Origin: Bradyrhizobium iriomotense
GTDB taxonomy: Bacteria; Pseudomonadota; Alphaproteobacteria; Rhizobiales; Xanthobacteraceae
Assembly: GCF_030160715.1 (NCBI RefSeq)
Contig: NZ_BSOW01000025.1
Coordinates: forward strand, 1-64,000
Direction of reading: 5' to 3'
Length of the DNA stretch: 64,000 bases
Shown: in pieces, positions 41,374 through 51,689 of the stretch
Layout of the letters: each line of letters starts with the position of its first letter
Numbering within the stretch: position 1 is the stretch's first letter
Program-made: the position numbers and the translations under genes
The notes under the pieces: model-generated
Databases searched by the model: none
Told to the model about the DNA's origin: nothing
Seen by the model: only the letters and a program-made list of their open reading frames with translations

Positions 41374-41997
41374 CTAGCTCGCCAGATCCAGCTTCGACGC
41401 CACGGTCGAATCCGCATTGAGGCGGTAGATGATCGGCACGCCGGTGGCGAGCTCGCGCTTCAGGATGCCTTCGGGCGACAGCTTCTCCAGAACCATGATC
41501 AGCGCGCGCAGCGAGTTGCCGTGGGCGGCGACCAGCGTGCGCTTGCCGTTGAGCACGCCGGGCAAAATCTCCTGCACGTAATAAGGCAGCGCGCGCGCCA
41601 GCGTGTCCTTCAGGCTTTCTCCGCCGGGCGGCGGCACGTCGTAGGAGCGGCGCCAGACGTGGACCTGCTCCTCGCCCCATTTCTTGCGGGCGTCATCCTT
41701 GTTGAGGCCGGAGAGATCGCCATAGTCGCGCTCGTTCAGCGCGAGATCCTTCGACGTGGGCAGACCGGTCTGGCCGAGCTCGGTGAGAATGAGATCGAGC
41801 GTGTGCTGGGCACGCGTCAGCACCGAGGTGAAGGCGACGTCGAAGACGAGACCTTTCGCCTTCAGCTTGCGGCCGGCTTCCTTGGCTTCAGCCACGCCCT
41901 GCTCGGTGAGATCGGGATCCTTCCATCCCGTGAAAAGGTTCTTCAGATTCCATTCGCTCTGGCCGTGGCGCACGAGCACGAGAAGACGTTCGCTCAT
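41374..41997 (-). CDS. gpmA: 2,3-bisphosphoglycerate-dependent phosphoglycerate mutase
   Basis: Interconverts 3- and 2-phosphoglycerate in glycolysis and gluconeogenesis. 207 residues; the phosphohistidine motif is LVRHGQSEWN (His11), with ERDYGDLSGLNKDDARKKWG and the second His in VAAHGNSLRAL. It is shorter than the 250-residue E. coli enzyme but normal for alphaproteobacteria. It is 30 bases after dapB on the same strand, a likely operon. Confidence 0.96.
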   Translation of the reverse strand: MSERLLVLVRHGQSEWNLKNLFTGWKDPDLTEQGVAEAKEAGRKLKAKGLVFDVAFTSVLTRAQHTLDLILTELGQTGLPTSKDLALNERDYGDLSGLNKDDARKKWGEEQVHVWRRSYDVPPPGGESLKDTLARALPYYVQEILPGVLNGKRTLVAAHGNSLRALIMVLEKLSPEGILKRELATGVPIIYRLNADSTVASKLDLAS

Positions 41998-42027
41998 TCC
42001 TGCTGTCCGTTCGTTGCGTTCGATTGT

Positions 42028-42843
42028 TCAGATATCGGCGAGACCGAGCACATCGGCCATCGAGTAGAGGCCCGGCTTCTTGCCGTGGGCCCACAGCGCC
42101 GCCTTCAGCGCGCCGTGAGCGAACAGCATGCGGTCCTCGGCGTGATGCGATAGCGTCAGGCGCTCGAAGGGACCGAGGAAGCTCACGCTGTGATCGCCGG
42201 CCGCGGTGCCGCCGCGCAGCGAGGCAAAGCCGATGTCGCCGGAGCGGCGCGCGCCCGTGATGCCGTCGCGGCCACGGGCCGAATGCGTATCCAGCGCGAT
42301 GCCGCGCCCCTGCGCTGCGGCCTCGCCGAGCATCAGCGCGGTGCCGGAGGGCGCATCGACCTTCATGCGATGATGCGTCTCCACGATCTCGATATCGAAG
42401 TTTTGGTCGAGCGCCTTGGCGACGCGCTTGACCACCGCGGCGAGCAGATTGACGCCGAGGCTCATATTGCCCGACTTCACGACCACGGCGCGGTTGGTGA
42501 CGCTCTTGATCACGGCATCGTCGGAGGCTGACAGGCCGGTGGTGCCGATGACATGCACGAGGCCACGCTCGGCCGCGATCGCGACATTGGCGATGGTGGC
42601 GCCCGGCACGGTGAAATCCAGGATGCCGTCGGCCTCCGCCGTCATCGCCCAGAGATCGGCCGACAGTTTCACGCCATTGGCCGGAAGACCTGCGAGCACG
42701 CCGGCATCCTTGCCGAGCAGTTCCGAGCCCGGCGCCTCCAGCGCGCCGGCCAGCACCGCGCCTTGGGTCTCGGAAATCGCGCGCGTCAGCGCCCGGCCCA
42801 TCCGGCCGCCGGCTCCAGCAACAATCAAGCGCATGTCGGACAT
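42028..42843 (-). CDS. dapB: 4-hydroxy-tetrahydrodipicolinate reductase
   Basis: NAD(P)H-dependent step of lysine and meso-diaminopimelate synthesis. 271 residues from the ATG at 42843 (MSDMRLIVAGAGGRMG), with GAGAGG upstream; the upstream frame is repeat sequence. The Rossmann motif VAGAGGRMGRAL is at residues 8-19. The family motif VVETHHRMKVDAPSGTA appears as EIVETHHRMKVDAPSGTA, with the catalytic His pair and Lys. Confidence 0.97.
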   Translation of the reverse strand: MSDMRLIVAGAGGRMGRALTRAISETQGAVLAGALEAPGSELLGKDAGVLAGLPANGVKLSADLWAMTAEADGILDFTVPGATIANVAIAAERGLVHVIGTTGLSASDDAVIKSVTNRAVVVKSGNMSLGVNLLAAVVKRVAKALDQNFDIEIVETHHRMKVDAPSGTALMLGEAAAQGRGIALDTHSARGRDGITGARRSGDIGFASLRGGTAAGDHSVSFLGPFERLTLSHHAEDRMLFAHGALKAALWAHGKKPGLYSMADVLGLADI

Positions 42844-42911
42844 GGTGTGATCCTCTCGAAGGCCCGTTGTAGCGGGGGGATGCTGTTCCGGCAACCGAGG
42901 GGGGAACAACG

Positions 42912-43018
42912 ACGTCGTCATTGCAGGGCGCCCGAAGGGCGAACCCGGAATCTCGAGATTCCACAGTGCGCAATTGCGCATTGGGGTTCGGTGCTGCGCA
43001 CCGCCCCGGAATGACAGC
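42912..43018. repeat. Palindromic repeat between dapB and DUF1330 gene
   Basis: CGTCATTGCAGGGCGCC at the left and GGAATGACAGC at the right, with AATCTCGAGATT and TGCGCAATTGCGCA hairpins within. It belongs to the CGTCAT...ATGACG class. Confidence 0.75.
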
Positions 43019-43026
43019 GTGCTTGC

Positions 43027-43329
43027 TTACGGCTGCGGGCCGTCATAGCCCTCGATGACGATGAGGTCGGCGATCGAGTGCGGCTGGCGCACTTTGATGT
43101 TGGCCTGGTATTCCGGCGAATTGTAGCAGGCGAGCGCGGTTTCGTAGTCCGGGAATTCGATCACGACGTTGCGTGCGCGGCTCTGGCCCTCAACGCTGGT
43201 GAGCTTGCCGCCGCGAACCACGTAGCGTCCGCCGAACTTCTTGAAGATCGCGAGATTGGCGGCTGCATAGGGCTTGTAGCCCTCGTCATTGTGAACGTCG
43301 ACGCGCCCGATCCAGTAGCCTTTTGCCAT
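43027..43329 (-). CDS. DUF1330 family protein
   Basis: 100 residues forming a dimeric alpha/beta-barrel of ferredoxin-like fold. MAKGYWIGRVDVHNDEGYKP, YVVRGGKLTSVEG and VVIEFPDYETALACYNSPEY are the recognisable DUF1330 blocks. The biochemical role is unknown. It lies 20 bases after pyrF on the same strand and is probably cotranscribed. Confidence 0.92.
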   Translation of the reverse strand: MAKGYWIGRVDVHNDEGYKPYAAANLAIFKKFGGRYVVRGGKLTSVEGQSRARNVVIEFPDYETALACYNSPEYQANIKVRQPHSIADLIVIEGYDGPQP

Positions 43330-43349
43330 TCTTCTTCTCCTTGTGATGT

Positions 43350-44060
43350 TCAGGTCAGCGCCTGCGCGATCTCGGCCTGGATGGCCTCGGCAGTCGCCTT
43401 GGGATCGGCAGCCTCCACCACAGGTCGCGCGACCACGAGATAGTCCGCACCTGCCGCAATCGCGCGGCCCGGCGTCATGATCCGCTTCTGGTCGCCGGCG
43501 GCCGAGCCCGCCGGGCGGATGCCGGGGGTAACAAGGTTCATCTGGTGGCCGACGATCTTGCGCAAATTGCCCGCCTCCTCCGGCGCGCAGACCAGGCCAT
43601 CGACACCAAGCACCTGCGCTTGCTGGGCGCGCGCTTCCACCAGCTCGGATACGCCGAGCCGGTAGCCGGCGGCGTGCAGATCGTCGTCGTTGTAGGAAGT
43701 CAGCACGGTCACCGCGAGAATCCGCAAGCTCGAACCAGTGCGCCCCTCGACCGCCGCCTTCAAGGTCTGCGGATAGGCGTGCACGGTGAGGAAGGTCGCG
43801 CCGAGCTTGGTAATGCTCTGAACGCCCTGTGTCACCGTGTTGCCGATGTCGTGCAGCTTGAGATCGAGGAAGACCTTCTTGCCCTGGTCGGCGAGCTTGC
43901 CGACCAGCGGCAAGCCACCGGCATAGGCCAGCCGATATCCGATCTTGTAGAACGTGACGCTGTCACCTAGCCGATTGACCATCGCCTCGGCTGCTTCCGG
44001 GTTTGGCAGATCGAGTCCTACGATCAGGCGGTCGCGGGGGGCGATTTCGGCTTGCGTCAT
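43350..44060 (-). CDS. pyrF: Orotidine 5'-phosphate decarboxylase
   Basis: Last step of UMP synthesis. 236-residue TIM-barrel. The catalytic Lys/Asp array is FLDLKLHDIGNTV, the N-terminal phosphate site begins LIVGLDLPNPEAA, and the C-terminal phosphate loop is VTPGIRP. It lies six bases after the FMN reductase gene and 20 before the DUF1330 gene, all leftward. Confidence 0.97.
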   Translation of the reverse strand: MTQAEIAPRDRLIVGLDLPNPEAAEAMVNRLGDSVTFYKIGYRLAYAGGLPLVGKLADQGKKVFLDLKLHDIGNTVTQGVQSITKLGATFLTVHAYPQTLKAAVEGRTGSSLRILAVTVLTSYNDDDLHAAGYRLGVSELVEARAQQAQVLGVDGLVCAPEEAGNLRKIVGHQMNLVTPGIRPAGSAAGDQKRIMTPGRAIAAGADYLVVARPVVEAADPKATAEAIQAEIAQALT

Positions 44061-44066
44061 GTCACC

Positions 44067-44645
44067 TCACATCATGCGTTGGGAAATGTCGATCAATTGC
44101 CGCACCAAGTCCTGCAACGCGGCGATATCGCCCTCGTTCTTCAGCCTGTCCATATCGTCATAGGCCTGGTCGGCAAAGGCGAGCGCGAGCTGGCTGGCAA
44201 TCACATTGGCGTGGCAGGAGGTGAGGATCAACCGCAGCGCAGATAGCGCTCGCGCGCCGCCGAGACGGCTCTGCGAGGCACTGGCGATTGCGAAGGCGCG
44301 GTCGCGAAACACCTCGCCGCGCCTCTCGTGCGGGTCCTGGACGCGGCTGATCCAGTCGATCGCATTCTTGAGCAGCGGCGGCACGGAGGCGTTGTATTCG
44401 GGCGTGACGATCAAGATCCCCTGATGCGCGCCGATCATGCGCTTCAGGTTGATCGCGTGCTTCGGTACACCGGACTTCACATACAGATCTTCGTCGTAGA
44501 TCGGCAGCGGGAAGTCGGCGAGCGAGACGCGGGTGACGTCGACGCCGGCCTGGGCGAATTCATAAGCGGCGACCGCCGCCAGCTTCGCATTGTGCGAGCC
44601 GGTGCGCAGTGAGCCGGGTATGATCAGGATCTTGGGTGCGGCCAT
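44067..44645 (-). CDS. NADPH-dependent FMN reductase family protein
   Basis: 192-residue flavodoxin-fold protein. The FMN phosphate loop is IPGSLRTGSHNAKLA and the isoalloxazine-contact block is VTPEYNASVPPLLKNAIDW, both typical of the FMN_red/chromate reductase/azoreductase group. The substrate is not predictable. It is six bases before pyrF on the same strand and 57 bases after pmtA. Confidence 0.92.
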   Translation of the reverse strand: MAAPKILIIPGSLRTGSHNAKLAAVAAYEFAQAGVDVTRVSLADFPLPIYDEDLYVKSGVPKHAINLKRMIGAHQGILIVTPEYNASVPPLLKNAIDWISRVQDPHERRGEVFRDRAFAIASASQSRLGGARALSALRLILTSCHANVIASQLALAFADQAYDDMDRLKNEGDIAALQDLVRQLIDISQRMM

Positions 44646-44702
44646 CCGTAAAAACGCGTTCGGCGAAAAGGACCCGCCGCGCGAAGGACGAAGCCGGCGG
44701 AA

Positions 44703-45302
44703 TTAGTCTTTGCGATACACCCAGACGCGGGCCGGCGGAAGGTTCATCCAAATCCGTTCCGAGGCCTCTGTGGACACGCCATGCAGTGATTTCGGGATCG
44801 GCGGCACCACCGAATAGGTGAACTGCACGAAGGGCGCGCCGGGAGCGAGCGCCGTGAAGGCGTCGCGAATGAGCCTCAGGCGCGTGAACATCGGCTTGGT
44901 GACCAGCGGCAGGCCGGAGACGACGGCCGACGCGGGCGTGCTCAGCACGTTCCAGAGCGTGTCGCGTAGGCGATAGGCATCGCCCTGCACCACCTTGGCT
45001 TGCGGATAGCGGTCGCGCAGCAGCGCACAGAAGCCGGGATTGTATTCGACGAGGACGAGGCGCTTCTGGTCGATGCCGCGCTCGACCAGCGCCGAGGTGA
45101 TGGCGCCGGTGCCAGGGCCGAGCTCGACCACCGGTGCGTCCGAATCGACATCGACATATTGCGCCATGGTGCGGGCGAGCAGCCGCCCCGACGGCATCAC
45201 CGCACCCATGTGCAGCGGCTTTTCGATCCACGACCGGAGAAAACGGACCTCGTCGTCAAGACGGGGCTTCTTCAACGCGCGCACGGACGATTGCATGGGC
45301 AT
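44703..45302 (-). CDS. pmtA: Phospholipid N-methyltransferase PmtA
   Basis: SAM-dependent methylation of phosphatidylethanolamine toward phosphatidylcholine, a membrane lipid needed for efficient symbiosis in Bradyrhizobium. 199 residues; the SAM-binding motif is VVELGPGTGAITSAL (about residues 58-72), the N-terminal amphipathic membrane-binding region FLRSWIEKPLHMGAVMPSG, and the C-terminal FTYSVVPPIP. It lies 88 bases after dnaJ on the same strand, the arrangement known from B. japonicum. Confidence 0.92.
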   Translation of the reverse strand: MPMQSSVRALKKPRLDDEVRFLRSWIEKPLHMGAVMPSGRLLARTMAQYVDVDSDAPVVELGPGTGAITSALVERGIDQKRLVLVEYNPGFCALLRDRYPQAKVVQGDAYRLRDTLWNVLSTPASAVVSGLPLVTKPMFTRLRLIRDAFTALAPGAPFVQFTYSVVPPIPKSLHGVSTEASERIWMNLPPARVWVYRKD

Positions 45303-45390
45303 GTCTGGACCGGACGGGACCGCGGGACCGCGGCGTGTCAGAAAATGGTCATAAAGACGTATAGGCCGCGGGCGATACGGTCAAGCCGAG

Positions 45391-46524
45391 TCAATTCGTC
45401 CGATTACCGAAGAAATCCTTGACCTTGGCGAAGAAACCCACGGATTCCGGCTGGGTCGCGCCGGAGGAGAGCTTTTCGAACTCGGCCAGCAATTCCTGCT
45501 GCTTCTTGGTGAGATTTTGCGGCGTCTCGACTGCGACCTGGACATACATGTCGCCCGTCTGGCGCGAGCGCAGCACCGGCATGCCTTTTGATGCAATGCG
45601 GAATCGGCGACCGGACTGGGTTCCGGCCGGAATCTTCACCTTGGACTTGCCCTTGTCGATAGTCGGCACCTCGAACTCGCCGCCAAGGGCCGCCGTGACC
45701 ATCGAGATCGGCACGCGGCAATGCAGGTCGGCGCCGTCGCGCTGGAAGAACTGGTGCTGGGACAGCGACAGGAAGATGTAGAGGTCGCCGGACGGACCGC
45801 CGCGCACCCCGGCCTCGCCTTCGCCGGCGAGCCTGATCCGCGTGCCGTCCTCGACGCCCTGGGGAATGTTGACCGACAATGTCCGCTCGCGCGTGACACG
45901 GCCCTGTCCTGCGCAGGACGGGCAGGCGTCCTCGATCATCTGGCCGCGGCCCTGGCAGCCCGGGCAGGTGCGCTCCAGCGTGAAGAAGCCCTGCGACTGC
46001 CGCACGCGGCCTGCGCCGGCGCAGGTCGAGCAGGTCTTCGGCTTGGTGCCGGCCTTGGCGCCGATGCCCGAGCAGGATTCGCAGGTGACGGAGACCGGAA
46101 TCTCGATCTGTGCGGTCTTGCCGCCAAAGGCTTCCTCGAGCGTGATCTCCATATTGTAGCGCAGGTCCGCCCCGCGCTCGCGGCCACCGCGGCCGCGCTG
46201 TCCGGCCATGCCGAACAGGTCTTCGAAAATGTCGGAGAAAGAAGAGGCGAAGCCCGCGCCGAAACCGGCACCACCGCCGCCGAAGCCGCCGCCCTGCTCG
46301 AAGGCCGCGTGGCCATAACGATCGTAGGCCGCGCGCTTGTCCTTGTCCTTCAGGACCTCATAGGCCTCGTTGATCTCCTTGAAGCGAACTTCGCTGCTGT
46401 CGTCCCCGGGATTGCGGTCGGGGTGGAATTTCATCGCCAGCTTGCGGAAGGACGATTTCAGTATGGAATCGTCGGCGTCCCGTTCGACTTCGAGGGTTTC
46501 GTAGTAGCAGCGCTTGGTGGACAT
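45391..46524 (-). CDS. dnaJ: Chaperone protein DnaJ
   Basis: J-domain co-chaperone of DnaK. 377 residues: J domain with HPD (MKFHPDRNPGDDSSE), a Gly/Phe-rich linker (GGGFGGGGAGFGAGFASSF), four CxxCxGxG zinc repeats (CESCSGIG, CSTCAGAG, CPGCQGRG, CPSCAGQG), and the C-terminal client-binding domains. It lies 233 bases after dnaK on the same strand. A GC-rich palindrome occupies that gap. Confidence 0.98.
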   Translation of the reverse strand: MSTKRCYYETLEVERDADDSILKSSFRKLAMKFHPDRNPGDDSSEVRFKEINEAYEVLKDKDKRAAYDRYGHAAFEQGGGFGGGGAGFGAGFASSFSDIFEDLFGMAGQRGRGGRERGADLRYNMEITLEEAFGGKTAQIEIPVSVTCESCSGIGAKAGTKPKTCSTCAGAGRVRQSQGFFTLERTCPGCQGRGQMIEDACPSCAGQGRVTRERTLSVNIPQGVEDGTRIRLAGEGEAGVRGGPSGDLYIFLSLSQHQFFQRDGADLHCRVPISMVTAALGGEFEVPTIDKGKSKVKIPAGTQSGRRFRIASKGMPVLRSRQTGDMYVQVAVETPQNLTKKQQELLAEFEKLSSGATQPESVGFFAKVKDFFGNRTN

Positions 46525-46687
46525 TGTGAGCTCGGTCGCAGTTCAGGCCGGGACAAAACAGCGTCGCCACGCAACGATATGAGCACCCCCTCGCCTCACG
46601 GCAATGGGCTGCATGGCTGCATGCAGAATAGCGGCTGGGAGTTGATCTGACGTAACGGGGAAGCGCCCCGCCTGACCCGGCACGTCG

Positions 46688-46710
46688 GCCTCCCCCTTAT
46701 GGGGGGAGGC
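46688..46710. repeat. Palindrome between dnaK and dnaJ
   Basis: GCCTCCCCC pairs with GGGGGAGGC around TTATG. It resembles the arms flanking the DUF559 gene and could reduce readthrough from dnaK into dnaJ. Confidence 0.65.
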
Positions 46711-46757
46711 GATCGCAGCGTGGGTGCAAGCCGTCCGCATCATGACCCTCTAAGGGC

Positions 46758-48659
<1,902 letters not shown>

Positions 48660-49064
48660 GGTCCTGATATCCTTCTTTATTGCGGCAGGTTGGTTGGGCC
48701 CAGAAGGCACCCGATCCAAAACCCCCTAAGATCAAACATCCGCGATATTGCGATGGTTGACGCTCATATAGGAGGGGGGGACCTGCCCGCAAGGACCGAA
48801 CGCAAGTTTCAGCCGCGAAAACATTGGGTTTTGGAAGATCATACCGGCCTTTCCGACCTTCTCGCAGTGAGGGTTTATTAACGGGTTCAGTCCTCAGCGC
48901 CGGGACCGTGCCCCACCCTGTTACGGCGCAGCCAAACCCGTTAAAAGTCCGGGCGACAAAGGTCCGGGCGGCCGGACAGCTCCGCCAGGGACCGCGCCCC
49001 GCGCGACAAAGGGGCCCGGGGTCCCACCATCGAACGGCCTCAATGTGGACCAAGTAGACTAGCC
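48660..49064. other. Divergent region between dnaK and a secreted-protein gene
   Basis: This 405-base gap contains the dnaK heat-shock promoter (48763-48793). Further right, TTAACGGGTT (48878-48887) and AACCCGTTAA (48935-48944) form a perfect inverted repeat around a 47-base loop. Two CGACAAAGG-containing GC-rich direct repeats follow, near 48953 and 49002. No coding frame here is convincing. Confidence 0.5.
48763..48793 (-). promoter_or_regulatory. Sigma-32 (RpoH) promoter of dnaKJ
   Basis: Read leftward, CTTG (48793-48790) is 17 bases from CCTATATGAG (48772-48763). This matches the alphaproteobacterial RpoH consensus CTTG-N17/18-CYTATNTNNG at every fixed base. It lies about 104 bases before the dnaK ATG. 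The dnaKJ operon of B. japonicum is known to be sigma-32 dependent. Confidence 0.85.
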
Positions 49065-50003
49065 ATGAAATCGATACGCCCCCTCGCCGCGCTTGCCCTC
49101 CTCATTGCCTCCGCCCTTCCGGCCGTCGCGGCCGATGCCGTGTTTCCACCGGGCCTGCGCGTCGGCATGGTGCCGTTGATCGGCCTCTCCCAGGCCAAGA
49201 CCTTTCCGGGCTTTGAGAGCGACGACGGAGGCGTGAAGGTGCTGGTCACCGAGCTGCCGCCCGACGCCTATGGCGAGGTCGCCAACGCCTTCAAGGCCAA
49301 TCCCGGCGGCGTCGGCAGCATCAAGCCGGAGAAGATCGATACGCCCGCCGGCCTTGCCTACTACACCATCGAGACCGGCAAGGATGGCACGGCGACGGTG
49401 AGGCGCTATTCCATGATCGTGCCGGGCACCGGCTTCTCCGGCTATGTCGCCGTGCAGATTCCCGAGAACGCCACCAAGATCTACTCGGACGACGCGGTGC
49501 GGCAGATGTTTGCCACCGCGGTGACGCGCAAGGAGGTGCCGGTCGACGAGCAGCTCGCGCGGATGCCGTTCAGGATCACCGACCTCGCCGACTTCAAGAA
49601 CGTGCGCACGCTGTCACCGGGCGCCAGCATCGTGCTGGCCGACGGCGACGAGGCCACCGGCTTCGAGCCCAAGCCCTACATGATTATCGGCCTGATCGGC
49701 GCAACGCCGCAGCAGGCGGAAGACCGCGCCCGCTTCGCTCAGGAGGCTGCGATGCAGATCCCCGGCATGCGTGAGTCCAGAATCACCATGTCCGAGCCGA
49801 TCCGCGTCAACGGCCAGCCGGCGATGGAAACCCGTGTCGACGGCGTCAGCGGCAAGGACAAAACCCAGGTCACGGTGGTGCAGTGGATCCGCTTCGGCGG
49901 CGGCACGTCGCTGCGCATCATCGCCAGCGCCCCGCGCGACCAGTGGTCGGAGGCCTTCACCCGCTTCCGCGCGGTGCGCGACGGCATCCAGCCCAAAGGC
50001 TGA
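49065..50003 (+). CDS. Secreted protein of unknown function
   Basis: 312 residues. A clear Sec signal peptide (MKSIRPLAALALLIASALPA, cleavage after AVAA) precedes a soluble domain with no family I recognise. Repeated themes include PGLRVGMVPLIGLSQAKTFP and the later PYMIIGLIGATPQQAEDRAR. A run of charged and aromatic residues near the end (QWIRFGGGTSLRIIASAP) suggests a periplasmic beta-rich protein. It lies 88 bases before the nicotinamidase on the same strand. Confidence 0.75.
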   Translation: MKSIRPLAALALLIASALPAVAADAVFPPGLRVGMVPLIGLSQAKTFPGFESDDGGVKVLVTELPPDAYGEVANAFKANPGGVGSIKPEKIDTPAGLAYYTIETGKDGTATVRRYSMIVPGTGFSGYVAVQIPENATKIYSDDAVRQMFATAVTRKEVPVDEQLARMPFRITDLADFKNVRTLSPGASIVLADGDEATGFEPKPYMIIGLIGATPQQAEDRARFAQEAAMQIPGMRESRITMSEPIRVNGQPAMETRVDGVSGKDKTQVTVVQWIRFGGGTSLRIIASAPRDQWSEAFTRFRAVRDGIQPKG

Positions 50004-50091
50004 CCAAAGCCGGCCGCATTTTCGGGCTTTCGTTTGTACACAAATGGAACTACCCTTCCCTCCTTGGTTCATCCTGGAGGGAGGACGTACG

Positions 50092-50814
50092 ATGCTGGAT
50101 CGGCGCAAGGTACTCGCGGGGGTTTCCACTGTTGCTCTCGCGAGCCTGGTTTCAAGCAAGCTCTGGGCAGCGACGGCGATCAAGCCCGACGATGCCTCCG
50201 CACTGCTCGTGATCGACGTGCAAAACTGCTTCCTGCCCGGCGGCAGCCTCGCCGTGAAGGAAGGCGAGCAGGTGGTGCCGGTGATCAACAAGATCGCCAA
50301 ATCATTCGCCAACGTCGTGATGACGCAGGACTGGCACACGCCGGGGCACGTGTCGTTTGCGTCGGTCCATTCCGGCAAGAAGCCGTTCGAGACCATCGAC
50401 CTGCCCTACGGCAAGCAGGTGCTGTGGCCCGACCATTGCGTGCAGGGCACCGACGGCGCCGCGCTCTCGAAGGATCTGTCGATCCCGCAGGCCGAGCTCA
50501 TCATCCGCAAGGGTTTTCACAAGGACGTCGACAGCTACTCGGCTTTCCTGGAAGCCGACGGCAAGACCACCACGGGCCTCGCCGCCTACCTGAAGTCGCG
50601 CAAGGTCAAGCGCGTGTTCGTCGCGGGCCTCGCCACCGATTTCTGCGTCGCCTGGACCGCGCTCGACGCGCGCAAGGCGGGCTTCGAAGTCTATGTGGTG
50701 GAAGACGCCTGCCGCGGCATCGACACCCAGGGCTCGCTGGCGAAGGCCTGGGCCGACATGGCCAAGGCCGGCGTGAAGCGGATCCAGTCGGGCGATATCG
50801 CGGCGACGGCGTAA
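50092..50814 (+). CDS. pncA: Nicotinamidase (isochorismatase fold) with Tat signal
   Basis: Hydrolyses nicotinamide to nicotinate for NAD salvage. 240 residues from the ATG at 50092, with GGAGG upstream; the longer upstream frame shadows the preceding gene. The N-terminus MLDRRKVLAGVSTVALASLV resembles a twin-arginine signal, cleavage near WAATA. Catalytic Asp is in VIDVQNCFLPGGSL, metal ligands in QDWHTPGH, and the nucleophile Cys in AGLATDFCVAW. E. coli PncA is cytoplasmic, so the signal makes this one unusual. Confidence 0.9.
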   Translation: MLDRRKVLAGVSTVALASLVSSKLWAATAIKPDDASALLVIDVQNCFLPGGSLAVKEGEQVVPVINKIAKSFANVVMTQDWHTPGHVSFASVHSGKKPFETIDLPYGKQVLWPDHCVQGTDGAALSKDLSIPQAELIIRKGFHKDVDSYSAFLEADGKTTTGLAAYLKSRKVKRVFVAGLATDFCVAWTALDARKAGFEVYVVEDACRGIDTQGSLAKAWADMAKAGVKRIQSGDIAATA

Positions 50815-50832
50815 GACGCGTTCGCTACCAGA

Positions 50833-50945
50833 CCCTCATCCTGAGGAGCGCGCTTGCGCGCGTCTCGAAGGATGAAGGCCGGGCATGCGGCAGTCGGGCC
50901 TGCATGGTTCGAGACGGCGCTTACGCGCCTCCTCACCATGAGGAT
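50833..50945. repeat. About 111-bp palindromic repeat, copy B (inverted)
   Basis: Its reverse complement matches 38875-38985 over most of its length, including GTCTCGAACCATGCAGGCCC. It lies between the convergent nicotinamidase and grpE genes. Confidence 0.8.
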
Positions 50946-50975
50946 CTGGATTGCTGAGGATGCGACGAGCGCGGC

Positions 50976-51590
50976 TTACGCCGCGCTGTTCGGCTCGTTG
51001 GTGTTGGCAGCCGATGCTGCCTTGGCACCGCCCTTGGCGACGCCGACGAGGGCCGGGCGCAGCACGCGCTCGCCGATGGTGTAGCCGGCCTGCACGACCT
51101 GCACCACGGTACCCGAAGGCACCGACGGATCGGGCACCTCGAACATCGCCTGCTGGAAGTTCGGATCGAACTTCTGGCCCGAGGGATCGAACTTCTTCAC
51201 GCCGTGCTTTTCCAGCGCATTGAGTAGCGAGCGCTCGGTCAGTTCCACGCCCTCGATCAGCGCGGTCAGGCCGGGATCGGCATTGGCACGCGCCTCGGCC
51301 GGCACCGCATCGAGCGCACGCTGGAGGTTGTCTGCGATATCGAGCACGTCGCGCGCAAAGCCGGTGATGCCGTAGAGCCTGGCGTCGGCGACCTCCTTGG
51401 TGGTGCGCTTGCGCAAATTCTCCATCTCGGCCAGCGTCCGCAGCATGCGGTCGCGCGCCTCCGCCGCTTCCTTCTGCAATAGCTCGACCGAACCGGGCTC
51501 CGGATCGTCGGGCATCACATAGGGCTTCGACACCACGGGCTCGCCGGTCGGCGCAGTCGTGTCTTCGGGTTGCCGGTCTTGATCGGTCAT
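50976..51590 (-). CDS. grpE: Nucleotide exchange factor GrpE
   Basis: Exchange factor for DnaK. 204 residues from the ATG at 51590. A disordered acidic/Pro-rich start leads to the long coiled coil (ARDRMLRTLAEMENLRKRTT, about residues 38-95) and the C-terminal beta domain (FDPNFQQAMFEVPDPSVPSG, VVQAGYTIGERVLRPALVGV). It lies 99 bases after hrcA on the same strand, the usual hrcA-grpE order. Confidence 0.97.
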   Translation of the reverse strand: MTDQDRQPEDTTAPTGEPVVSKPYVMPDDPEPGSVELLQKEAAEARDRMLRTLAEMENLRKRTTKEVADARLYGITGFARDVLDIADNLQRALDAVPAEARANADPGLTALIEGVELTERSLLNALEKHGVKKFDPSGQKFDPNFQQAMFEVPDPSVPSGTVVQVVQAGYTIGERVLRPALVGVAKGGAKAASAANTNEPNSAA

Positions 51591-51689
51591 CGGCTGCCTT
51601 CTCGAACTCGTCTCTAGGGATTTTTCTCGCCGGGATATCGTGCTTCGCAGCGCGAAAATCAAGCGCCCGTGATCAGGCGAAAACGGGTG

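Noticed and set aside
49771..50814. Fusion of the unknown secreted protein with nicotinamidase
   Set aside because: The long frame is out of phase with the upstream gene. The GGAGG-preceded ATG at 50092 begins a proper signal peptide.
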